A DNA stretch of 64,000 nt from Shimia sp022448905 (GTDB lineage Bacteria > Pseudomonadota > Alphaproteobacteria > Rhodobacterales > Rhodobacteraceae), in NCBI RefSeq assembly GCF_047126315.1, contig NZ_CP138953.1, forward strand, positions 2,232,001 to 2,296,000, read 5' to 3'. The stretch's first letter is position 1; every line of letters starts with the position of its first letter. The notes under the pieces were generated by a model, which did no database searches, was not told where the DNA came from, and worked only from the letters and a program-made list of their open reading frames with translations. Of this stretch, positions 36,183 to 44,844 are shown in pieces. Both the position numbers and the translations under genes were made by a program.

Positions 36183-36935
36183 TTACACCTCACCGCCAGA
36201 GATTTGCACCATTTGACCGCGGATGGAGTCTGCCATGTCGGAGCAAAGGTAGAGCGCTGTGTGGGCGACTTCTTCGGGTTTGATAAGGCGGCCGTGGGGG
36301 TTCACGCCGACCATCATGTGGCGGGCCTCTTCCTCAGAGCAGCCGGTTCGGGCCATGATGCTTTCAATGTTTTGATCGATGATCGGCGTTTCCACATAGG
36401 CCGGGCAGATCGAATTGAAGGTGATCGGTTTGGTGGCAAAGTCTGCCGCCAGCGATTTGATCATGCCGTTCACGGCATGTTTGGATGTGGAATAGGCGGG
36501 GGCACCTTTGAGACCACGCAGGCCAGCGATGGAGGAGATCACCATGACACGGCCCCAATCGGTTTGGGTCATGGACTTCAGACTTTCGCGGATGGTGAGG
36601 AAGACGCCGTCGATGTTGATCGACATCATCTTGCGCCAGAATTCCATATCGGTTTTGTGCAGTGCGCGGCCTTCGGCAATGCCCGCGTTGGCGACACAGA
36701 TTTGGATGGGACCACGGGCGGCCACAGCTGCGGCGATGCCATCGACCACAGAGGCTTCATCAGCAACATCCATGGCGAGGGGGAACAGCCCCTCAGTGGC
36801 GGCCTCTTCCAGAACGTTGAGACGGCGGCCGGTGATGGTAACTTTCGCGCCTTCGGCAGCCAGTGCCTTGGCAATGGCGAGGCCAATGCCGGTGCCGCCG
36901 CCGGTGACCAATGCGTGTTTGTCCGATAGTGTCAT
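36183..36935 (-). CDS. SDR-family oxidoreductase (3-hydroxybutyrate dehydrogenase-like)
   Basis: A 250-aa classical SDR with TGGGTGIGLAIAKAL, catalytic Ser (VISSIAGLRG) and Tyr/Lys (YSTSK), ending QISGGEV. The overall pattern, including FATKPITFNSICPAYVETPI and the C-terminal substrate-loop region, resembles D-3-hydroxybutyrate dehydrogenases, but related SDRs of unknown substrate are common. The ATG at 36935 has GGGAGAGAGAC upstream, which excludes the 47 in-frame codons before it. Confidence 0.85.
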   Translation of the reverse strand: MTLSDKHALVTGGGTGIGLAIAKALAAEGAKVTITGRRLNVLEEAATEGLFPLAMDVADEASVVDGIAAAVAARGPIQICVANAGIAEGRALHKTDMEFWRKMMSINIDGVFLTIRESLKSMTQTDWGRVMVISSIAGLRGLKGAPAYSTSKHAVNGMIKSLAADFATKPITFNSICPAYVETPIIDQNIESIMARTGCSEEEARHMMVGVNPHGRLIKPEEVAHTALYLCSDMADSIRGQMVQISGGEV

Positions 36936-37281
36936 GTCTCTCTCCCACTCCTGTTTCGGGATCACCTTAGCGCGCGAATAAGACCGGACAAGCGTTCTGG
37001 TTGTTTGCGCCGCAGGGTCACAAATGGGCGGCAAGTGGTCAAAATGTCCGTGCAGCGATGCGGAAAATGCGCTCAAAATGGCATTTCGGGCAAAACTCCT
37101 GTCCTATTTTGGGCGCCACATGCGGCTTTCTGGCCCTTTTTGCCGCACGGCGTGTCTGGATCGTTGCAGTGTTTCAATGGATCGTTAAACCAAGGGGCAT
37201 GATGCAACGAGGCACACTTATAATACCAATTCTGCACCGGCGAGATTACGGTCTGGCGGCTGTGCGCCAGACAGGAGCTGA
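36936..37281. other. 346-base intergenic region between divergent genes
   Basis: No gene is supported here. A perfect TATAAT box lies at 37219-37224, 58 bases before the methyltransferase GTG, but no good -35 match is seen at the right distance. A TCAAAATG octamer occurs twice (near 37037 and 37073). Otherwise I see nothing definite. Confidence 0.5.
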
Positions 37282-37743
37282 GTGGTGAAACCTCTAAAGG
37301 TGATCGATCTGCCACCAGTCTGGCTGCTGGTGTTTTTGGCGCTTACTTGGGCGCAGCCCACGCGCTGGCCTTTGGGTCTCAGTTTTGGGCCGGTGTGGGC
37401 GGATTTGTTGGGGGGACTGCTCGTGGGGGGCGGTGTCTTGCTCGCCGTGCTCGCTTTGGTGGAAATGCAGCGGCACCAGACCACGATCCATCCACATCAG
37501 GACAGTGCGCGGCTGGTGCAGAGCGGGATATACTCGCGCAGTCGCAATCCGATCTATCTCGCGGATGTGATGATCCTCGCGGGCTTTATCCTTTATTGGG
37601 ACGCGGTCCTGGCCCTGCCTTTGGTGCCGGTGTTCCTGTGGATTTTGGAAAGGCGCTTTGTCATTCCGGAAGAAAATCGGCTGCGGAAGACATTTCGTGT
37701 GGATTTTGCGCGCTATTGCGAGAAAGTGCGCAGGTGGGTGTGA
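37282..37743 (+). CDS. Isoprenylcysteine carboxyl methyltransferase-family membrane protein
   Basis: A 153-aa integral membrane protein with about four hydrophobic segments. It carries the ICMT/PEMT-type signature GIYSRSRNPIYLADVMILAG and the C-terminal segment FVIPEENRLRKTFRVDFARYCEKVRRW, which bind SAM at the membrane face in this superfamily. Bacterial members have no farnesylated substrate, so the acceptor is unknown. AGGAG precedes tandem GTG codons at 37282 and 37285. Confidence 0.85.
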   Translation: MVKPLKVIDLPPVWLLVFLALTWAQPTRWPLGLSFGPVWADLLGGLLVGGGVLLAVLALVEMQRHQTTIHPHQDSARLVQSGIYSRSRNPIYLADVMILAGFILYWDAVLALPLVPVFLWILERRFVIPEENRLRKTFRVDFARYCEKVRRWV

Positions 37744-37878
37744 TGCCGTTGCGTCGCAGAAATACGGACGCAGGTTTGTTTGCTTGTGCAGCAATTCAGG
37801 TGGCGTTAAAATATTATGCAAGTGCAGAACGGTCTGCGTGAAACATTATTGCTCTGACTCTGAAGGGGGATAAGAAAG

Positions 37879-39450
37879 GTGAAAATAGGTACGCCAAAAG
37901 AGGTGTTTGGTGGTGAGAACCGGGTCGCGATGACACCGGACTCTGCCAAGCAGCTCCAGAAGCTCGGCTACGAGTGCGCCATTGAAAGTGGGGCCGGTGC
38001 CGGTGCGGGGTTCTCAGATGCCTCTTATGAGGCTGCGGGTGTTGAGGTTATCAAGACCGCAGCAGCGCTCTGGAAAGAGGTTGATATTGTTGCGAAGGTG
38101 CGTCAGCCAGATGCGACTGAGCTCAAGCGCCTGACCAAGGACAAGACGCTGATTTCCTTCTTCAACCCTGCGGGCAACGAAGAGGGTATGGAAGCGGCGA
38201 AGGCCAAAGGTGCCAACGTGATTGCCATGGAAATGGTGCCCCGTATTTCGCGCGCGCAGAAAATGGACGCGCTGTCGTCGATGGCCAACATCGCCGGCTA
38301 CCGTGCGGTGATTGAAGCGGGCAACAACTTTGGCCGGTTCTTCACCGGTCAGGTGACCGCTGCCGGTAAAGTGCCGCCTGCCAAAGTGCTGGTTGTCGGT
38401 GCTGGCGTGGCTGGTCTGGCCGCGATCGGGACCTCCACCTCACTGGGTGCGATCACCCTGGCGTTTGACGTGCGTCCGGAAGTGGCCGAGCAGGTGGAGT
38501 CCATGGGCGCCGAGTTTGTCTATCTGGACTTTGAAGAAGAAGGCACCGACGGCGCGGCCACCGGTGGCTATGCCTCTGTGCAGTCTGACGAATTCCGCGA
38601 AGCGCAGCTGGCGAAGTTCCGTGAGCTGGCGCCAGAAGTGGACATCGTGATCACCACGGCGCTGATCCCGAACCGCGAAGCGCCGGAGCTTTGGACCAAA
38701 GACATGGTCGAAGCGATGAAGCCGGGTTCGGTGATTGTGGACCTCGCAGCGGAAAAAGGCGGCAACTGTAAGCTGACTGTGATGGACGAGAAGATTGTGA
38801 CCGAGAATGGCGTGACCATCATCGGCTACACCGACTTCCCCTCACGTATGGCGGCACAGTCCTCCAGCCTTTACGCGACCAACATCCGTCACATGATGGC
38901 CGACCTGACCCCTGAGAAAGACGGTCAGATCAACCACGACATGGAAGATGACGTGATCCGCGGCGCGACCGTAACCTTTGAGGGTGACATCACCTTCCCA
39001 CCACCCCCACCAAAGGTGCAGGCGATTGCCGCCAAGCCGAAAGAGGTGGTGCCGGAGCTGACGCCGGAAGAGAAGAAAGCGGCCGAAATCGCGGCCTTCA
39101 AACAACAGACCAAACAACAGGTTGGTCTGCTGGCCGGTGGCGGCGCGCTGATCCTGCTGTTGGGACTGGTGGCACCTGCAAGCTTCATGCAGCACTTCAT
39201 CGTGTTTGCGCTGGCGTGTTTTGTTGGCTTCCAGGTGATCTGGGGCGTGGCGCACTCGCTGCACACTCCGCTGATGGCTGTGACCAACGCGATCTCCTCG
39301 ATCATCATCTTGGGGGCTCTCATGCAGATTGGCTCTGGCAGCTTCCTTGTGATCCTGCTGGCGGCGCTCTCTGTCTTCATGGCCGGGATCAACATCTTCG
39401 GCGGTTTCCTCGTGACACGGCGCATGCTCGCCATGTTCCAGAAGTCCTAA
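37879..39450 (+). CDS. pntA: NAD(P) transhydrogenase subunit alpha
   Basis: A 523-aa fused-type alpha subunit of the proton-translocating transhydrogenase, which uses the proton gradient to reduce NADP+ with NADH. Domain I (NAD-binding; VGAGVAGLAAIGTSTSLGA) spans ~1-375. After a Pro-rich linker (FPPPPPKVQ) come four C-terminal transmembrane helices. The start is GTG at 37879 with AAGGGGGA eight bases upstream. It is 13 bases from pntB, forming an operon. Confidence 0.97.
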   Translation: MKIGTPKEVFGGENRVAMTPDSAKQLQKLGYECAIESGAGAGAGFSDASYEAAGVEVIKTAAALWKEVDIVAKVRQPDATELKRLTKDKTLISFFNPAGNEEGMEAAKAKGANVIAMEMVPRISRAQKMDALSSMANIAGYRAVIEAGNNFGRFFTGQVTAAGKVPPAKVLVVGAGVAGLAAIGTSTSLGAITLAFDVRPEVAEQVESMGAEFVYLDFEEEGTDGAATGGYASVQSDEFREAQLAKFRELAPEVDIVITTALIPNREAPELWTKDMVEAMKPGSVIVDLAAEKGGNCKLTVMDEKIVTENGVTIIGYTDFPSRMAAQSSSLYATNIRHMMADLTPEKDGQINHDMEDDVIRGATVTFEGDITFPPPPPKVQAIAAKPKEVVPELTPEEKKAAEIAAFKQQTKQQVGLLAGGGALILLLGLVAPASFMQHFIVFALACFVGFQVIWGVAHSLHTPLMAVTNAISSIIILGALMQIGSGSFLVILLAALSVFMAGINIFGGFLVTRRMLAMFQKS

Positions 39451-39463
39451 GGAGGTCTGAGCA

Positions 39464-40906
39464 ATGGAATACGGTTTTACGACCGCCGCTTACGTTGTTG
39501 CGGCAGTGCTCTTCATCCTCTCCTTGGGGGGATTGAGCAATCAGGAAAGCGCCAAGCGCGCGGTGTGGTACGGCATTTCCGGCATGGCGCTGGCGGTGTT
39601 TGCCACCTTGATCGGTCCCGGTGCGGGGCTGTGGTGGCTGTCCATTCCGCTGATCGCGGCGGGTGGTGTGATTGGCTATCAACTCGCGTCGAAGGTCGAG
39701 ATGACCCAGATGCCAGAGCTGGTGGCCGGCATGCACGCGCTGGTTGGTCTGGCGGCGGTGTTTGTGGGCTTTAACGCGCACTTTGAGATCGGCAACGCGG
39801 CGGAAGCTGTGGCGGCAGGTCCGGAGGCCGTGAAAGAGCTTGGCACTTTTGGCAAGCTGATCGCCAAAAAGACCTCGGTTGAGATTAGCATTTTGCTGGT
39901 GGAACTGAGCCTGGGTGTCTGGATTGGTGCAGTGACCTTCACCGGCTCCGTGATTGCCTATGGCAAGCTGTCCGGCAAAGTGACCTCCAACGCCGAAAAA
40001 CTGCCCGGGGGGCACCTGTTGAACGCCGGCGCGGCTGTGCTGTCGCTGGGCTGCCTGATCTGGTACCTGAACTCCGGCGGCTTCTTCCCGCTGTTTGTTC
40101 TGACCATTGCGGCGCTGTTCATTGGCTATCACCTGATCATGGGCATCGGTGGCGCGGACATGCCAGTGGTTGTCTCCATGCTGAACAGCTACTCCGGCTG
40201 GGCGGCAGCGGCGATTGGTTTCAGCCTTGGCAACGACCTGCTGATCGTGGTGGGGGCCCTCGTAGGTTCCTCCGGTGCGATCCTGTCCTACATCATGTGT
40301 AAGGCGATGAACCGTTCCTTCGTGTCGGTGATCCTTGGTGGCTTTGGCGGGGCGTCTGGTCCTGCGATGGAAGTCGAAGGGGAGCAGATCGCGATTGAGG
40401 CTGATGGTGTGGCCGCGGCGCTGGACGATGCGGACAGCGTTGTGATCATCCCGGGCTACGGCATGGCGGTGGCACAGGCCCAGCAGAACGTGGCGGAGCT
40501 GACCCGTCGTCTGCGCGCCAAGGGCAAGAACGTGCGCTTTGCGATCCACCCGGTTGCGGGCCGTCTGCCAGGGCACATGAACGTGCTCTTGGCCGAAGCC
40601 AAAGTGCCCTATGACATCGTGCTGGAGATGGATGAGATCAACGATGACTTCCCGGAAACGGATGTGGCCATCGTGATTGGTTCCAACGACATCGTGAACC
40701 CGGCGGCGCAGGAAGATCCAAACAGCCCGATCGCAGGCATGCCGGTACTGGAATGCTGGAAAGCCAAACAGGTGTTTGTCTCTAAGCGTGGTCAAGGTAC
40801 CGGTTATTCCGGCATCGAGAACCCGCTGTTCTTCAAAGAGAACACACGCATGTTCTATGGGGACGCAAAGGCCAGCCTGGACAAACTGCTGACCATGATC
40901 GAGTGA
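39464..40906 (+). CDS. pntB: NAD(P) transhydrogenase subunit beta
   Basis: A 480-aa beta subunit with about eight to nine transmembrane helices (domain II) followed by the NADP-binding domain III (VVIIPGYGMAVAQAQQNVAEL; FAIHPVAGRLPGHMNVLLAEA; SNDIVNPAAQ). It completes the inner-membrane proton-pumping transhydrogenase with PntA. A strong AAGGAGG site precedes the ATG. Confidence 0.97.
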   Translation: MEYGFTTAAYVVAAVLFILSLGGLSNQESAKRAVWYGISGMALAVFATLIGPGAGLWWLSIPLIAAGGVIGYQLASKVEMTQMPELVAGMHALVGLAAVFVGFNAHFEIGNAAEAVAAGPEAVKELGTFGKLIAKKTSVEISILLVELSLGVWIGAVTFTGSVIAYGKLSGKVTSNAEKLPGGHLLNAGAAVLSLGCLIWYLNSGGFFPLFVLTIAALFIGYHLIMGIGGADMPVVVSMLNSYSGWAAAAIGFSLGNDLLIVVGALVGSSGAILSYIMCKAMNRSFVSVILGGFGGASGPAMEVEGEQIAIEADGVAAALDDADSVVIIPGYGMAVAQAQQNVAELTRRLRAKGKNVRFAIHPVAGRLPGHMNVLLAEAKVPYDIVLEMDEINDDFPETDVAIVIGSNDIVNPAAQEDPNSPIAGMPVLECWKAKQVFVSKRGQGTGYSGIENPLFFKENTRMFYGDAKASLDKLLTMIE

Positions 40907-40928
40907 TCGATCTGCTATAGGTTTAGGA

Positions 40929-40960
40929 AAGGGCGCTCTCAAACGGAGCGCCCTTTTGTT
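40929..40960 (+). terminator. Intrinsic terminator of the pntAB operon
   Basis: A perfect 10-bp stem (AAGGGCGCTC / GAGCGCCCTT) with a 7-base loop runs into TTTTGTT, 23 bases after pntB. Confidence 0.92.
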
Positions 40961-40999
40961 ATGCGGGGTTGTCATGGAGCGCTTACAGGTGCCTCCGGC

Positions 41000-41078
41000 G
41001 GGGATATTTGGTGAATGAGAAGTCTTGGGGGATTGGTGTCCTGCGGCTTTCTCATTCTTGAAATATTCCGGGGTGGGC
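41000..41078. repeat. Intergenic GC-rich/ATATTT repeat, inverted pair
   Basis: Two imperfect inverted copies face each other: GGGGATATTTGGTGAATGAG at 41000-41020 and CTCATTCTTGAAATATTCCG at 41051-41070, about 30 bases apart. Together they form a long hairpin. Related single copies occur at 11023-11055 and 60658-60690. The element lies between the pntAB terminator and the 3' end of ribN. Confidence 0.7.
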
Positions 41079-41147
41079 ACAGCTTGCTGTGGCAGGGGCA
41101 GCGCCCCTAAATGCTCAAGCCCGCAGGCTTGAGCCATGCTTGCAGGA

Positions 41148-42035
41148 TCAAGCGGTTTGTAGGCGGGCTTCCTGACGCAGCAGCGCAAAAGAGGCGCCCA
41201 CGATCAGCGCGGCGCCGAGCCACAGGCTGCCGGGCGGGGCGTAGCCAAAGACCACCAAGCCAAGGCCCACGTTAAAAGGCAGTTTGAGGTGATCAAACGG
41301 CTGCAGGTAGGCCGCATCTGCAATGCTGTAGGCCCGCGCCAGGGCATATTGGGCGATGGCGGTGAGCAGACCTGCGCCAACCAGCAAGAGACCGGCGGTG
41401 CTGCGCTCAAAGCCAAGGCCTGCATCCAGCGCGAGACCCGCGTTGATTGGGGTGATCAGCATCAGTAGATAGAGCGTCAATGTGGCCGGGCTTTCAGTTG
41501 CGGTCATCTGTTTGGTCATCAGGCTGGTGAGGCCCCAGAAGATCGCCGCGCCCACCGGATAGAGCGCGTGGGGGGTGAAGGCATCCGACCAAGGGGCCAG
41601 GATGATCATGCCGCCGATGAAGCCAATCACAACCGCACCCCAGCGGTGGGCGGAGACCTGTTCGCCGAGCCAGAGGCTGGCCATCACGGTGACAAAGAAT
41701 GGCGACAGCATAATCAACGCAATGGCTTGCCAGATCGGCACATGGGCCAGACCGGTGACCCAAAGCTGCACGCCAATCACGGCGCAGCCGACGCGCAACA
41801 GATGTTTGGGCAGGGCTTTGGTGCGCAGCGCGTCGGGGGTTTTCAAAATCATCCAGGGCACCAGCCAGAGCGTGGCAATCAGATATTGCCAGAAGGCGAC
41901 ACGGGTGGGGGGCAGGCCCATTTTCATCGTGCCCCATTGCACGATGGTGTTGACCAGCGCGAACAGCAGCCCGGCAAAGATCATCAGGAATGCACCGGCG
42001 GTGGCCGGGCGGGTGGTTGCAAAAATGCGAGTCAT
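41148..42035 (-). CDS. ribN: EamA/DMT-family transporter, riboflavin importer RibN type
   Basis: A 295-aa, ten-helix EamA-family permease (two repeats of five helices). The family alone does not give a substrate, but an FMN riboswitch lies directly upstream on the same strand. That context matches RibN, the riboflavin transporter described in Rhizobiales and roseobacters. It would import riboflavin across the inner membrane and be shut down when FMN is plentiful. The ATG at 42035 has AAAGGA upstream and begins MTRIFATTRPATAGAF. The frame is open another 63 codons into the riboswitch, which is clearly not translated. Confidence 0.88.
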   Translation of the reverse strand: MTRIFATTRPATAGAFLMIFAGLLFALVNTIVQWGTMKMGLPPTRVAFWQYLIATLWLVPWMILKTPDALRTKALPKHLLRVGCAVIGVQLWVTGLAHVPIWQAIALIMLSPFFVTVMASLWLGEQVSAHRWGAVVIGFIGGMIILAPWSDAFTPHALYPVGAAIFWGLTSLMTKQMTATESPATLTLYLLMLITPINAGLALDAGLGFERSTAGLLLVGAGLLTAIAQYALARAYSIADAAYLQPFDHLKLPFNVGLGLVVFGYAPPGSLWLGAALIVGASFALLRQEARLQTA

Positions 42036-42124
42036 GTCGTGTCCTTTCTTCTTCAGCGCATGACTCAAGGCAGACAGGACAAGCCACACAGTGCCGCGGA
42101 CGGCGCTGCTTGGTTTCTTCCCGC

Positions 42125-42322
42125 TCTCTTCCATCCGGACTGTGACCGTCGGCTCAGGAGTTGCACCTGATCTGCTGACACATCTTTGTTGGCTCCACAG
42201 CTTGGTCCGAAAACCGGTACCCACTTTTCGAGCCGTGGACGCATCCCAAAGATGCCGCTCGCGGGCTTACAGCAGAGCTGCTTACCGCCGGTGGGGAATT
42301 CCACCCCGCCCTGAGAACGTTA
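42125..42322 (-). ncRNA. FMN riboswitch (RFN element)
   Basis: Read on the minus strand, all conserved blocks occur in order: ACGTTCTCAGGGCGG at the 5' end, GTGGAATTCCCCACCGGCGG, TAAGCCCGCGAGCG, then GATCAGGTGCAACTCCTGA, GCCGACGGTCACAGTCCGGA and TGGAAGAG. The aptamer lies about 90 bases before the ribN ATG. The variable arm is long (8-bp stem CATCTTTG / CAAAGATG enclosing ~60 bases). FMN binding would normally repress the downstream gene; the expression platform sits between 42036 and 42124. Confidence 0.95.
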
Positions 42323-42406
42323 CGACCCAGAGATGGGCCGCAGCAGCAGGGATAGGCGGGCGCGGTGTGCACAGCAAGACAAAATTGAGAATGTGCATTT
42401 TGGGGC

Positions 42407-42437
42407 TTGAGCTGGAGTGCACTCCAGCTCGTAAGGT
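42407..42437 (+). promoter_or_regulatory. MerR-type promoter with 19-bp spacer and 22-bp dyad
   Basis: A -35 TTGAGC (42407-42412) and -10 TAAGGT (42432-42437) are exactly 19 bp apart. The spacer is filled by a perfect palindrome with arms GAGCTGGAGTG and CACTCCAGCTC (42409-42430). This over-long spacer with a central dyad is the classical MerR-family operator. It lies 29 bases upstream of the merR-type ATG, so the regulator controls its own operon. Confidence 0.9.
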
Positions 42438-42465
42438 GAGCCGACTCATAGGAGCAGGAGAACAG

Positions 42466-42834
42466 ATGCGGATTTCGGAGGTGGCCGCGGCCACGGGGCT
42501 GAGCGTGGACACGTTGCGGTTTTACGAGAAGATCGGCCTGATTGATCCGCCGCCACGCGATGGCGCGGGACGGCGGGTGTATGACGACGCCGTTTTGGCT
42601 TGGATTCGATTCATAGGGCAGCTCAACGCGACGGGCATGAAGCAAGCGGATCGGGTGCAATATGCGCGCTTGAGGGCGGCTGGTGACAGCACGTTGCGCG
42701 CGCGGCGAGAGATGCTGGAGGCGCATCGCGAGGTGATGCGGGCGCAGATGGTGACGCTGCAGGAGACGCTGCTGCTCTTGGACCAGAAAGTGGATTTTTA
42801 CAGAGAGTTGGAAGGACGGACAAAAAATGTCTAA
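42466..42834 (+). CDS. MerR-family transcriptional regulator
   Basis: A 122-aa MerR regulator. It has an N-terminal winged helix (MRISEVAAATGLSVDTLRFYEKIGLIDPP), a long dimerisation helix (ARREMLEAHREVMRAQMVTLQETLLLL) and almost no effector domain. No Cys is present, so it is not a CueR/SoxR-type metal or Fe-S sensor. MerR proteins of this small type are often paired with carboxymuconolactone-decarboxylase-like genes, as here, and sense reactive carbonyls in studied cases (AdhR/NmlR group); that is only an analogy. GCAGGAG precedes the ATG. Confidence 0.92.
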   Translation: MRISEVAAATGLSVDTLRFYEKIGLIDPPPRDGAGRRVYDDAVLAWIRFIGQLNATGMKQADRVQYARLRAAGDSTLRARREMLEAHREVMRAQMVTLQETLLLLDQKVDFYRELEGRTKNV

Positions 42835-43198
42835 CGCATTGGAACGCGGACGCGCGGTTTTGGCGGATTTGAACCCCACCGTGGAAGGGGTTTTGGCGGA
42901 GCGCTATGACGGTTTGGTACCGGATATGGCGGAGAGCCTGGTCGAGTGGGCTTATGGACGGCATTACACGCGCGGGACGGTGGACCTGAAGACCCGGCAG
43001 TTGTGTACGGTGGCTGCATTGACAGCGCTGGGCGGGCAAACCACGCCGCAGTTGAAAATCAACATTGCCAACACACGGCAAGCCGGGGCCTCGCAGGAGG
43101 AGATTGCGGAAGTGATTTGGCAAATGGCGCTGTATGGCGGTTTGCCCGCTGCAATCAACGGCTTGAACGCGGCGCGGGAGGTTTTTGCGGAGGAGTAG
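42827..43198 (+). CDS. Carboxymuconolactone decarboxylase (CMD/AhpD-like) family protein
   Basis: A 123-aa all-helical CMD-family protein with the segments LKTRQLCTVAALTALGGQ and ASQEEIAEVIWQMALYGGLPAAINGL. The paired Cys-x-x-Cys of AhpD is absent (only one Cys, in QLCTVA), so a peroxidase role is unlikely. The CMD enzyme role is also unproven. Its ATG overlaps the merR stop by 8 bases, so the two are co-translated and under the MerR promoter. Confidence 0.88.
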   Translation: MSNALERGRAVLADLNPTVEGVLAERYDGLVPDMAESLVEWAYGRHYTRGTVDLKTRQLCTVAALTALGGQTTPQLKINIANTRQAGASQEEIAEVIWQMALYGGLPAAINGLNAAREVFAEE

Positions 43199-43311
43199 GT
43201 CAAAAGGTTTGGCCTATTGTATGCGGCGGTATTCCGGCAAGTTGTTGAAAAATCACAAAAACATTTACTTTTGGGCGCGGCGGGGTAAGTTGGCGCGATC
43301 AGGAGAAAAGC

Positions 43312-44592
43312 ATGTCCGCCATTCAAGACCATCCGCTGCGCTACAAATTGGCCAATGAGCTGCACGCGCGTCCGTTTCCGACGTTGAGCGCGCCGTGTCG
43401 GGCGGTCTATATAGCCTGGCGTATTCCGCCAGACCAAGTGGGGGTGGATACGGCGGCGGAGCTGGATCATCTCTTTGATCTGTTGGACCGCTACGGCGCG
43501 CCACATCCGCAACCGGGTGCAACGCATTTCACCTGCCAGATTGGGCGGGACACGTTGAAATGGGAGCAACATGCGGAGTTCGTGACCTACACGATGTTTT
43601 TGCCACAGGTGAGCACGCGGGCGTTTGATCCGGCGGACCTGGATGTATTCCCGGAGGACTGGCTGGCGGCGGCACCGGGGCAGCGGGTGACCTCCGCAAT
43701 GATCCGTGTAGAGAACATGCCGAGCGATGAGCAGATGATCTCCCAGATCTATGAGTGGTTCCTGCCAGAGACCGTGGCGGCGAACTATGTGCTGGACCGC
43801 ACCTGTGTGGTGGCCACGGATTTCCGTATTGCCGCCAACGGGCATCAGAATATGGCAGTGTTTGTTGCGCCGGAAACCGGGGCGCGGCGTGTGGGCCGTG
43901 TCGTACAGCGGTTGTGTGAGATTGAGACCTACAAGTGTATGTCAATGCTTGGGTATTTCCGAGTTAAGGCGATCTCGCGCGAGCTCGGGGGCTTGGAGAC
44001 AGACGCGGGCCGGTTGATGGGGCATCTGCGCAGTGATCAAGGAGACGCGGCAGAGACGTTGCAGGCACTGTTGGAGTTGTCCGGCGATGTTGAGCGGCTG
44101 ATTGCGGATACGTCTTTCCGGTTTGGTGCCACGGGGGCCTATGAGAAGATTGTGCAGCAGCGCATCAAGATCCTGCGCGAAGAGCGCTTTCACGGACGCC
44201 AGACATTTAGTGAGTTTATGACGCGGCGCTATGATCCGGCGATGCGCACGGTGAACCACAGCGAAAGCCGGTTGCAGTCGTTGGCGGAGCGGGTCGGGCG
44301 CGCGGCGCAGTTGTTGCGAACCAAAGTGGAAGTAGCGCGGTCCGCCCAGAACCAGGCGCTGTTGGAGAGCATGGACCGGCGGGCGGATTTGGCGTTGCGC
44401 CTGCAGGAGACTGTTGAGGGGTTGTCCGTTGTGGCGATCAGCTACTACGCGGTCTCGTTGGCGGGCTACCTAGTCTATCCGCTGGCGACACCTTTGGGCG
44501 TGAGCAAAGGCGTGGTTTTGGCGGCGCTGACGCCGGTGGTGGTACTCGGAGTCTGGGCCATGGTGCGGCGGATCAAGGCCAAGATGCACTGA
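43312..44592 (+). CDS. DUF3422 membrane-anchored protein
   Basis: A 426-aa protein of the DUF3422 family. It begins HPLRYKLANELHARPFPTL and has the repeated ELSGDVERLIADTSFRFGATGAYEKIVQQRI and RRADLALRLQETVEGLSVVAISYY segments. Two transmembrane helices lie at the C-terminus, so the long N-terminal domain is cytoplasmic. The coiled-coil region (about 240-360) suggests oligomers. Function unknown. Confidence 0.88.
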   Translation: MSAIQDHPLRYKLANELHARPFPTLSAPCRAVYIAWRIPPDQVGVDTAAELDHLFDLLDRYGAPHPQPGATHFTCQIGRDTLKWEQHAEFVTYTMFLPQVSTRAFDPADLDVFPEDWLAAAPGQRVTSAMIRVENMPSDEQMISQIYEWFLPETVAANYVLDRTCVVATDFRIAANGHQNMAVFVAPETGARRVGRVVQRLCEIETYKCMSMLGYFRVKAISRELGGLETDAGRLMGHLRSDQGDAAETLQALLELSGDVERLIADTSFRFGATGAYEKIVQQRIKILREERFHGRQTFSEFMTRRYDPAMRTVNHSESRLQSLAERVGRAAQLLRTKVEVARSAQNQALLESMDRRADLALRLQETVEGLSVVAISYYAVSLAGYLVYPLATPLGVSKGVVLAALTPVVVLGVWAMVRRIKAKMH

Positions 44593-44844
44593 CTCCGGTG
44601 ATTTGGCTTTTTGTTGCGAATCAATGGCTTCTCTGCATCGCGGCGAGACGGGTGACGCAGGGTCGCATCGACCTTCAGGGCCAGAAAATGCAGGTTTCAC
44701 AGGCGGCTGTGCCGGAAAAATCGTTGAATTGAGCGGATTTCCACCAAGCGAGGGGGACAATTCGTTTCCGTTCTTCAGGTTTCTTCTTATAGTCAAGAAG
44801 ATGCACGCGAAAAGACCTGCACGCCCTCAGGGAGATAGACACCG

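Noticed and set aside
39389..41188. 599-codon minus-strand open frame antisense to pntB
   Set aside because: PntB is a clear full-length family member on the plus strand, and the antisense frame has low-complexity His/Gln/Arg composition typical of shadows of GC-rich genes.
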